A DNA stretch of 64,000 bases from Lineus longissimus (Eukaryota > Nemertea > Pilidiophora > Heteronemertea > Lineidae), in NCBI RefSeq assembly GCF_910592395.1, contig NC_088320.1, positions 7,068,001 to 7,132,000 of the forward strand, read 5' to 3'. Positions 11,480 through 23,400 of the stretch are shown in pieces. Position 1 is the stretch's first letter. Each line of letters starts with the position of its first letter. The position numbers were made by a program, and so were the translations under genes. Under the pieces are notes generated by a model. The model was not told the DNA's origin, did no database searches, and saw nothing but the letters and a program-made list of their open reading frames with translations.

Positions 11480-14400
11480 CTGAAAACAGAAATTTAAAGA
11501 GTAAAAGATTGCCAATTTGGGCCTCCAACCCAGCAGCCAATATACGTACGTATAAGTTTCACAAATTCACAAGTTCCTACTCTTTACTCTAGATCTAATC
11601 ATTATTCTCTATGACTAAATATGGCGCGTGGCTGTTTACGGTCTTTGATTACGCTCTTACAGAAGCATTTATTCCCCAAGCTTTTGTCTAATTGAACATT
11701 TGATACTTACCACACTCACTATTGACGTCCCCGATCCTGGCCTGGTCGACTGTGCAGCGTTGGCGTTAGCAGACGATATCCTTACTTCAACATTCCCTCT
11801 AACCTCAAATAAGTTTGGTTCGTTTTCCGTTGGTAGCAGTGACCCACTTCCGCCCTGACCGAGTGCCGACTCGGTTTTAGTTCCGACTGGCGTGGAGGCA
11901 ACATCGGGGCTGTGTTGCTCAACCTTTCCAGAGGCATGAGAGGTCCGTCTGTTGCTCGAGCTTGGCCTTCCTTGTGTTGAGGCACTGCCACGTCCGACAT
12001 TGCCAGTAGGTACCACCGCCCCTGCGGCAATGGATCCCTGCTTGCCTGCACTGGCCGCCCGTCCAGTATTGGGCCGCTCATCAACCTGCGTTGAACCTCT
12101 TGATATCTGAACCGGGGTATCCTCGCCGTAGCCAGTGTCGCTAGATGACATACCGGAGGAGCCAGACAGAGTGGTATCGAACTGTTGCATCTTCGGCATG
12201 GGATGACTGCCATCTGCGACAGTTGCGGCAGCAGTGGTAGGTACCATGGGTGCAGGGTGTTGCCGGATCATATTCTCAACATACATCGCCTTCTCGCTGG
12301 GGTAACCGTGTAGAGAGACTTCCCTCTGTGTGACCGGAGTGTCTGACTCCCTCGTGTACGAATCCATCGTGAAACCTCGGTTCTGACTGCTCATGGAAAC
12401 AACTGGGTCCTCATTCACCAAGCCCATGGGCTCAATCGTCTTCTTTGGTCTGAGACAGGGCAGTTTTCCGGTGACTCGGAGGATGACCAGGATCGTAATC
12501 AGGATGAAGGCAAGGATACCAAGGACGCTACCCACCACAATGGCCACTATGGTGCTTGTTGTGACATTTTCGTAAGTCTCGCAGTTATCGCCGGAATAAC
12601 CACTCGGACAACTGAAATTGAAAAAAACCGTCAATTTACATGTATAGTTAGCATTGACGCTCCGGATGGAAAGAAACGAAAGAATGAACGGGGATTCCTG
12701 ATCGTTGATTGAAGAAAAAAGTTGGCCATGAGGAGTCATCAGATACTAGCATGCATTAAGAACAGTTATTCAACAATCGGTATTGTCGCTAGGCAATTGC
12801 AGACAGATAATTTTATTCCTGTCGTAAGCACTAGTGTGTTTTTTGTTTTCATTGTCTGTTATGCTGTCTGGCCCCTCTTGTGAAGTTGGTGATTAGCACC
12901 TGGTTGCTAAATGAAGGCTATACGTGTACTTTATTTTTGTACGGAATGTTTTATAACTTACATGCAAGTGTAACCGCTTGATTGTGAAGAATCGGACTGG
13001 CAGGCGCCGCCATTCTGGCATGGGCTCGAATCGCAGGCATCTGAAAAGAGACAAACATTTCAGGTAAAGTTGCACAGTTAATTTATCACTAAACATATAA
13101 ACTGATTTGATAAACTGGAAAGCTGGCGGTTAGGTTCTTCAAGGTTTAGTTTAAAATAGAGGTCAAAGTGTATCGGATTTGGCCGAAGATCATATTCCGA
13201 TAGATTTGGCAGAAGTAGAAGACTGGTCATATACATGTAGCACAATTCTAACACTGGGATCCCCCACCCCCACCCCACTCCACTTGAACTTTTCCCTACT
13301 TTCAACTAACGAGAATTCGCCTGTGCCTTCTCATAAAGCTTACCATAACATGCCACGTTCTCGGGGTCACTGCTGACGTACCCGGAGGCACATGAACAAG
13401 TGTAGCTTCCGATGGAGTTGGCACATTCACTGTTGGCAAGAGTACAGGTCGACAAACACTCGTTGACATCTGTGGAGGAAAACACAATGTTATTTCATTA
13501 ATAACTGGCCACTGGGTCTAAAAACGCATTGTGAGTATTCAAATGGCAGCAAACCTAGTAAAATAAATGAAGAGGACAATGTCTGGCCCATGACGCCAAA
13601 ATGATGATGGTGACGACGATGCTGATAATGATCACTTTAGCTTCATAGTGATAGCTTTCACCTTACACCAAGTGCGATTATCACCACCTTAATACATCTA
13701 AATGCATATGCGTTTTTAGGTACATATATTTCAAAGACTGGTTCTAAATACTCCAATAGGCTCGTTCATTTGATGTCATTCAATACGTTTAATTTGGATA
13801 GAGAATTGGTTGGCGACACCGAGTTGTCCGCTGGTCGGCTCGGCCTGTGTTTCGTCTTCGCAGTAGTTTATCAAGACTTAAATCACTGGAACTTGAGTAT
13901 ATACATTCACACAGACCCATCAGAATGAATAATAGTCCAAAAGAGGCTGATATGCTGTCTTGCTTGAAAAATAATTATGAATCGGACTGATTCTGCTAGA
14001 AGGGGATCACTTCATGTGGCAAATTTAATATGCAACTTAAAGGATAAATTACATGTGGTTGACCATAATTCTTTTAACTTGGTCAGTGCTCATGAGGTCC
14101 TAGGGTGGATAGCAATAGCAAAAGTGAACTCACCGACACAGATGGGATTTCCATCCGCGTCTGTTCCCGTTGATGTATAGCCGGAGACGCACACGCAGTC
14201 ATAAGATCCAACGGTATTGGAGCACTCAGTGTTGGAAGCCGTACAGTTGTAAGCATTGTTGCTACATTCGTCGAAATCTGCAAAAGAAGGATTGTTAAGA
14301 AAATATGTAGAGAAACAGTGTCCTTCCTATCATGCCAGAGGAGCTTTTTTTAAACAAAACAGCAACCTACTTGTACATTGCCTGTGTATGCCAATGCATT

Positions 14401-17400
14401 ACGTTGTACATTTCTCGCATTGTCCTCGTACGCATTTTAGAGAACAATGAGGGAACCGCGGTGCTAGGTTTTTGTGTGCTTCCGTTACCGAGTGTTCCTC
14501 TCATTGTTTGACTGATTGACACACTTTCGTCTGTTTCACCTAATGAAAATTCATGGTTTGGCTCCCTGTAGCTGTCAATCTTCCAATATAATGCAAGGGT
14601 TAGTTTACAAAGGTATACAATGCTGTACAGAAAAGGTCACAAATGTACACAAAACTCACTTAATTGGAGGAATTCAGTAACATATTAACTTCGTTTGAGT
14701 GACGCAGATATCTCCGCGGTTAACAATAGTGAGTTTTCGCAAATCCCCGAAACGCTAACGCGAGCGCCTGTCCCATTAATCGACATCGTGATCAGGAGCT
14801 CGGACAATGGGACGCGTTTGCGTTGGCGTTTCGGGGGCTTGGCGAAAACTCACTATTGAGGGTCTTCCTTCCCGCATAAACAACCTACCAGATGAAGAGG
14901 CGCTTGAACACACGGACGATCCTATTCCTGATACGAAGCAGCTGCCACCGGAGCTGGAGGCGAGTGTGCCGAGAGTGGTGCTTACACTGCTTGATGTCGG
15001 GCTGGAGGAGCTAGTGCCAGCGCCAAAGGTGAGTGAAAAACTGGCGACAGTACTTCCAGCGCTAAAACAGAAAAATATAGGCATACATTGTAAGCTTCTT
15101 CTTCTCCTTCAGCGTCTGCTCTGCTCTCGGAGGTTCAATTCTACGAGGAGTATTTCCTCCCGCCAATGCGCTTCAAGTGTGTGTCACCCATCCCAAAGTC
15201 GTACTTAGTTCAATTTAGGAAAACCGTTCTGTAAAAATAAGTCGGAAATTTACCAACCCATATTGTTTCAGCATTTTAAAATTTATCGGTTCCTACAATT
15301 TTGCTTTATATGAGAGTGGGGTCAGTATCTTTTAAAATATGTGTTTGCATATGCGTACCTAAATCCTATCATTGTTGCGTTCTTAAATGTTGCTGCGAAG
15401 TAAGTCAGAAAATGACTATAAAGCTGAAAAGGAAATGTATACGTGATAAAGACAAAGCAAATAGTATCATGTATACTGATCTTTATCTTTTAAAATAGTC
15501 GATATCAACTTTTAAAACACAATTTGTGAAATCATCACAACCAACCTAATGAACTGAAAGAATTGAAACGACCTCTGTGTCACATAGGTCGTTTCTGAAT
15601 GAGAGCATTATCATTTCGAGATCATCCCTAAGAATACGTGCTTGCAAAGTTTGGTAGCCCTTATTGGATATTTCCGCCATTTACTGATGACGGGTAGGAA
15701 AAGGCAACGCCAAACTACTAACAGCTCAAACCCGGAATCTTCCGACGAGGATAATTTTCTGAGCCAAGCAAGGAGAGGGAGGCGCTTTGAGCAATGAAAC
15801 TACGTTGGGTTTAGCGCTATCATGGCTATAGAGATCTGATTAGTATTATCATTACCATTATCATTTTCATAAACATGTAACAGTTTTATTATTATTATCA
15901 TTATCAGTATCATTATAATTATCATCATTGATATCATTTTTATTATCATTGTCATCATTTTGATTATGATTGTCATTATCGTTATCATAATCATTATCAT
16001 TATCATAAAGACTTTTGTGGCCTCAATGAATCTAGAGATGGTCTCTTACCGTGTCCTCAATGGTTTGGGCCAGTGTGTGATAGGCGGTTGTGGTAGTGTC
16101 GCTGAGAGCGCTGTCGAATGTCGCGGTCAAACTGAACGTGCCGGTAAAGGCATATGTAGCTGGGAGGAAAACACATTATCATATGAATTACCATGAAGAA
16201 AGCGACTTAAACATAGTCAAAATGAACTTCCCCCCTGACTTGCGTGTCTAATGATCACCCCGGCAACGTTTTCAGAATATGTTGATTTTCTGCCGAAAAC
16301 TCCTGGTACGTACATGTAGTTATTTGCACTCATTTTTTGCACTAACACCGATCAAACAGTACTTTGGACTATAGATAGAACAAACTCATGTAAGTCATCA
16401 AGAATGTCACATGTAAATGATTTTTGACTACTCCCGAAAGAAATGTTCTGTGGCGATAACATTATTTCTTTTAAAAGTGACTTCGAAGAATAAAGTTGAC
16501 ATGAAAATCTTACAATTATTAAAGATCGGTGCACACACAGTAGATTTAATGAATATCTTCAATATCATGCGGCAGATGTATCCTAGGCCATATTCTTATA
16601 GAAATCCTACATTTACTGCAAAAATTAACCGATTTTTTTGTAGGGTCAGTGATTAGACAACGAATTGCTACAAAGCAAGGGGCCTAGGCCTTAGCTCTGC
16701 GGCATGATCTGGTCGAGCTTAAAGGGTTGATTCATCTCATTTTCCAACTCACCAAGACTGCAGGCAGTGTAGGGGTCGCCATAATAGCCGAGTTTGCACT
16801 GGCACTTATAACTTCCTGGGTAGTTGAAGCAGTTTGCGTTCGCAAGACAATAGCCGATTGCACACTCGTCAATATCTTAAGAAAGGAAAACACCGTGGTT
16901 AAAATACACTTCAGAAAGGATGTACATGTAGAACTGCGCCGTAATAAATACAGTTCATAAACGCATGTCAGGAATTTGCCACTAAAAAAACCCTCCAGAT
17001 CGAGAGACTGCAGCCAGACAGGTTGATTGGAATCTCCCGCCTTGAGGGGACAAGCGACGCAGCACCGCGACCGCACATCACATGTTGTTTCATCGCTGCG
17101 TTAGGCGCTTACAGAGATGAACAGCTACACCGAGAAAAAACTGTGTACTGGTTGACGTTCCAAGTAGCGGTTAAACGACTAAGGGAATTGGGGTATGGAT
17201 CAATGCTTGGCTTAAAAGGGTACGCCGTTCGTTTTACTGTGGCGGCTTAGGGAAATAGCAATGCAGTTAAACACGATGCTCTAGTGCAGTTATCAGGCAC
17301 GCAAATGGGCTGAAACTCGATACTAATATACATGTAGTAGTACATTTACAAGTCGGTAATGTTGAAATGTATATTCAGTGCGCAATTAGAAAAATTCAAA

Positions 17401-20400
17401 TTCAATTACGAAACTCAAGTTTTCTAACGAACGCCGTAGGCCTATAAGATGAAGTAAACGTGAAGTGTATGTCTCACCTGTGCATGATGTTCCGTCACCA
17501 CTGTAACCGCTGTTACAGGCACAAGAATAGCTGCCATCATTATCGGTACATGTGCTCGTGTTGGCGGCACAGTTAGATGTACCCAGGGTGCACTCATCGA
17601 TGTCTGAAAATGGGACGAGTGGAATACTTTAAGTATGATTTCACATCTGAAAGTTGAAAAAAGGCACGCTTCTTAAATGTCTAAATATGTGCCAAATGTA
17701 CAGTAGCTGAGGGTACGTTGAGAAAGATAAAGAAAATGCCGGAGAGTTCATCAAAAGATGACCAAAATATTCCGTCAAGTTCACAAGACTTACTCTCGCA
17801 TGTGTAGCCGTCGTTCGCTAATGAATAACCGGAGGAATTGCACGAGCAAGCGTAGCCGTCGATTTTATTGGTACAGATGTGTGTACAAGGGTTTCCGACG
17901 AGGTTGCATTCGTTGATGTCTGAAGAGGAATAAAATTAAAGCATTTCAGAAGATCGTCCTGTCCATAAAAATCTAAATTATGATTACATTATATATATAA
18001 ATTTATTTATTAAAGTGTCACCATTACGCACAATAATGCCAGCCTATGAAGGCTTACGAGACACTATAACATCATCAAACTCTTTTAAATCACTGCTGCT
18101 GCCTCTTCATTGATAACCATCCCGTGGGCAAAATCCAAAAGGGGGGTTCGTTTTTTAATCCGCGACAACATGACGGGGAATAGTTAAAATGCTATTATCG
18201 TGAAAAGTGAGATGTTTACTTCGCATAAAAACAAAGCCTCCAAAACTAGATATAGGCCTACTGACAATCGTAACCAGAAAAGTTCAAAGGCAACCGCCTT
18301 CAACCAGCTACATGTACATCGATAACCATGTCGTCTAAACTGAATGAGTATATGCATCCGAACGGAGTTTTCACGGTTCGTTTTTCGAATTTTCTCTTTG
18401 ACTTTGAAGATTAACAATGCTCAAAATACCTACCAATGCAAGTGGTATTGTCCATCGAGTCCAGTTCATATCCGCTGTAACAACTGCAAGTGTCGACGCC
18501 ATTTTGAATTGCGCAGAGTTGGTTACAGGTATTGCCACCACTGCACTCACTACCAGCAGCAACTGAAAGAGGTTGGTAGAACATTACAAGCACGTATATG
18601 GAAAGATCAAATCTGTACTTGATATGAGCTATTTGCTAGCCACAGCATCTGAACGACGACGACGCCGACGACGACGACGACAACAACAACAGTAGAAATT
18701 CGTTATTAAGGTCAACAATGGGACTGACGAATAAGAGGTGGCCTTATTACAGAGGTCAAATCAAATAGAAAGAGCCAACTTAGCACCCAGTCAATTTCAC
18801 TTCAGGAAAGTTTTTTTGTGGGCGAATATTTTGCCTTTTATCAGCAAAAAACGCATGAAGACAATAAGGTACCTACCAATACATGATATGCCGTCGTTGT
18901 TCAACTCGTATCCACTCGTACAGCTGCAGTTGAAGCTACCAACTGTGTTGTTGCAGAACATTTGACAGTCATTAAGGGCAGAGTTCGCACATTCATCCGT
19001 GTCTGTAAGAAAAAGTGCCAATGATATATGTGGTTCCTTTACAGCACCACGGAAAATTGAACATCATACACGCGTAACGAAAATCCAGGCTCCGAGACAA
19101 CTCGTTTTCCTCCGAGTCCTTCTGTTAAAGTTTAAGAAAAATGGCTTTCAAATGGCACACCTTAAAATATGGTGGTATTCAATTAATAAATGCATACGAC
19201 AAAAATCGCTCGTTTGCCGGACGCTTATGTCGGAAAAGTGCTGGCAGTACACCGTATGTTAGATTGAGAATGCCGCAGTGCAATGTAAGAGCTTTACTAA
19301 CTCAATTGTTCAAATTTATTTGACAAGCGAGGCCAAAAGAATGTAGTGTGACTTACCAGAGCAAGAGGTACCATTTCCGTTGTACCCGCTGTTACATGAG
19401 CAAGACCAGCTCCCGGCGTTATTCGTGCAGTTGGCGTTGGCATCGCAGTCATGGCTGCCGACGGTACATTCGTCGATGTCTGAAAGAGATGAAATAATAA
19501 TAATATCGTATCTCATTTGTATAGCGCTGATCAGTATGATTTCCTGTTAAAGCACTACAGCTGATTATAACAGATAACGTCCCTTGAACAGCCAATACTT
19601 TAGGTGCTTTTTAAAACAGCCTGCATGGATCCTCGATCGCCGTTATGTCCTATGGTGGTTTATTCCAGAGTCGTGCAGAAGACACTGAAAAATGGCGATC
19701 ATCAAAGATGGTTTTGTCCTTTTCACGGCCAGTTTCCTTGAACTATTAATTGAACGCGTTTGACGGGGGCAATCTAAGTATTTCACAAGCTGTTCGAGGT
19801 ACACGGGTGCCCTTCCATGCAAGATCTTCTGAGTCAGATTGATAACTTTATATTCAATACGCAAATGTACTGAGATGAAATGATATAAATAAATACAGAC
19901 ATCACTTATTCCCTACATGACCACAAGGGTCAAATTTGCAGAAAAAGACACATGTACGGCCAAAAAAAGGAGGGTATTTCAGTTTCTCATTAAGTGGGTA
20001 TTTTGATATCCGACTTAGACACGCGGCCTGTAGCTTGTCGCAACCTTTGAATTACCGCAGGAGCTAATGATCAGCTACTCCATGGCAAAAGACCCTATCC
20101 CAAGTAGCGCGTGACCTACTCCCGCTCCAAGCTTGCCAAAGACGATGTAACCAGCCAAATAAACCCAATATTGTCATCAATCCAAATTTCTCGCAACACA
20201 ACGCTGGCAGTTGAAGAATAAAAAAGGAGGCCGTAGCGAAATAACCTACCGATGCAATAACTGTCAGCGTTTCTTTCATATCCGCTGTCACATTCACAGC
20301 TGTAGTTGCCCGCCGTGTTGACGCAGATCTCCCCGAGGGTTGCGTTGCAGTCATCTAAGCCATAGGCGCATTCGTTCACGTCCACGCACAGACTGCTGTT

Positions 20401-23400
20401 GGCTGTTGACACCTCGAATCCGGCCTGGGTACAGGAACACGAGTAACTGAACATGGTGTTGGTGCAGACATCCTCGCAGATGGTTGGGGTTTCGATACAC
20501 TCGTCAACATCTGGTGGAGGAAATTAACGATATCAACGGTGGTTTCTAACAAGATCTAACGTACATGTTTATTTCCTTCAAGGAGGAGTATAACATTATC
20601 ATGTTGTTTTTTTCTCGATGACGAATGAGTAACCATTATCAACAACCTTGGTCGTATTCGCTTCGTATAGCGTCCCAAAGCAGAAGAATAAGGCGAATGC
20701 TGGGTTCAACTAGACACGATACGGTTCCATTAAGTAATCCGTCTCTATTCTCGTTAATTACGGTGTCTTATTCGGCGAAGGAAACCTTGACACGAGTTAC
20801 AATCACCTATTATAAAGCTCCTTATATCAATCTGTGTCGTCATCACATCGGCTACAACTTTTTTTTACTCTCTCTGTCTTATTAGACACGTCCTACTAAC
20901 TCTTCTTCTTGACTTCAAAGCCTCTGGATGCAAAGTCCTTTCTTCCAAAAGAACATTCTCACGGAAAAGCCCAGCAATATTTCTTTACGAATGAAATCAG
21001 GAAGATATTTCATCTCATGCAATAATTCTTTAGTATGATGGTCGTACTTACCAAAGCATTTGGTTCCATTGCCCTCCAAGCCAGACGGGCATGCACCACA
21101 ATTCACCGATCCGTTTACTAGACTACATACAACACCTTCATAGCACGGGAAGGGATCGGCATCGCACGGGCTTATCTCACACTTGTCCCCGTCATACCCG
21201 TTTATACACGTGCAGTCGGCTCCGTAATAATTAGCTGTAACAGATTAGATCAAAATATAAATGATGCGATGGATAGGTAATATCACCCTGGAGAATCAGC
21301 GCCACATTTTCCGAGGGGATTCCTTCAATTCGAGGTAAGGTTTCCAGAAATGTCATACCTCATCCCGTGGTCATAGCGCTAACCTACGGGAAAATGCTCA
21401 AATTTTTATTTGCATCAAAACACTGAAAAAGCTTCCCTGCAGGAGATAAGGCTTCTTTTGCTCGAAGCCCATTTATCCCGAGCTCTAAGAGCCTGTGAAT
21501 TCACATTGGAACAGAGCTTTTCGCTGTCGCATTAAGATAGAGAGAAGGATCACACTAGCTATTTTTCTGCGAAAATATGTGTGGCAATAGCTAACTAGCA
21601 GGGATTAACAGAGTTCGATGCTTGAAGACTTGATCTGACCCTACCTGAGTTACTTTCCGAATACGTTTCGTCCACATACGAAAAATCACAGGCTCCGCCA
21701 TTCAGGCAATCACAGACGTAAACATTTGGTTGCCATGACGACGACGATCCTGCCGAATCAGCTGCCAGCACGGTGATGAAGAACGGGCTGCCTCCCGGAG
21801 TGATGGAAAGAGTATCAGAGACATCGTCAATTGTTGCGACATCCGTCGAGTTGCCCGAGAGCTGGAAGGTCACGTTACCTCCTTCTGGGTCTGTTGCATT
21901 TAGAGTGAGGTTGCTGGTGGAATTCAGGTACAGAGTCAAGGTTGAGTTCATCGTGGAGAAGATCGGTGGATTGTTGCCTAGAAAACGAAAGTGTGTTTAA
22001 ATATATTCATGGCAATCGCTGGCAAGTTTTAGTTTACTTACTGTTGACCGTTTCAACAATGAACTCTTATTGCAGAGCCTGAATCGATAACAATCTTTAC
22101 CACTCCATTGCCTCTCAGAATCCTCGTCCCAACCTCCCATCTGTTTTTGAAGCTTAGCCTCTCTATTTTATCTCAGAATCTAAGTGTCTCCATCATGCGT
22201 ATCCGAACCTCTCCTTTGTCTTTGAGATACATTTTTTGTACGTACTCATAGTGTTTTCTTGGTTGTCGGCATCTTCAGTATGTGAGACAGCATTTTCAGC
22301 AGCATTTACTGTCCCCATCCTTGCGGCATCAAACATGCACTGCATATAGTCAGCTATCCCAGTGCAGGTCTGAAAAATGGGAGGAGTCATAGATGAGTGC
22401 TTCAAAACTTTGAAGTGCTTCTAACATGTTTTACACACTGTAAACAACTAAATTTTCGCGCCAATTAATTTTAATGGATTTGCAATTCTGAAAAAAGAAT
22501 TGAAATTTTTGTAATTTTTATTTGGGCGGATTGCAAATGTCTCTCTCGTTTTGTCCCCCTAAAAAATATTTCTTCGCGTAACCTAGGTTATTCGCAAAAT
22601 CTGCAAATATAAAATGCCTGCGAAAATTAAGCCGTTTACAACAATTGAATAAGGGGAGTCGAAGTAGAACTGAGTGAAGTCAACAGCCAATGTTGTTATT
22701 TCTCTTCGAAGTTATCGTATGCGTAGACAAATGTATCGAAGCATATTCAAAAACCTACCGAGTTTGCTGCGGCTAACAGTGATGTATCGTTATTGAATAA
22801 GGACAACAGATCGCCCGTATACTCGTCGGCGAATACTGGGGTATATGCGGATACGTTGTAGAAGCCAACAAACGATTCGTTGCCGAAATATGTAAACTTG
22901 GAATCCGCTTCACTGGTCAGTTGCCCTGAATTGAAAAAATAATTTAATCATTTAACTATACATGTATTTATTTGTTCAACTTTCATAAGAAATACTGTTC
23001 AGAGGACCAGCATTCAGGGCAAAAAACTGATTACCACAATCTTGACACTAGGGGCGCTGATTTCGTTTTTTACAACGCCTCGAGAACTAGTATGTTGCCA
23101 CTATCTTGAACAGCAGTACCGCGGATATAGAAAGGATTTTAAAAAAAATTATAATGAGGCTATCGCATCACAACTATAAGCCAGCAAAAATGATTATTGC
23201 CCTACACTGCGTTTATATTTCTCCATAGTATCACCTCAAAACCCACCAGTTCATTGTAAGTGTCAGATTTTATTTATAAAGATCATATTTTGTTAGTATT
23301 AATAAAAAAAAACGTTTTATGAGAGAAAGTGGCCACCAGTAATTCGGCCTGAAAATATTTATAGTCCAAATTGGTAATGCAGTGAATGACGTAGGATTAT

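Noticed and set aside
11782-12213. 143-codon minus-strand frame overlapping exon 28 of gene B
   Set aside because: An alternative frame of the cytoplasmic-tail exon with no splice or homology support.
14776-15208. Overlapping frames on both strands near 14.8-15.2 kb as separate genes
   Set aside because: The minus frame is partly a real gene B exon (14889-15061) extended into intron and palindrome; the plus frame is its shadow.
15685-15797. Plus-strand 36-codon frame (MTGRKRQRQTTNSSN...)
   Set aside because: Short, inside a gene B intron, with no homolog or splice context that I can see.
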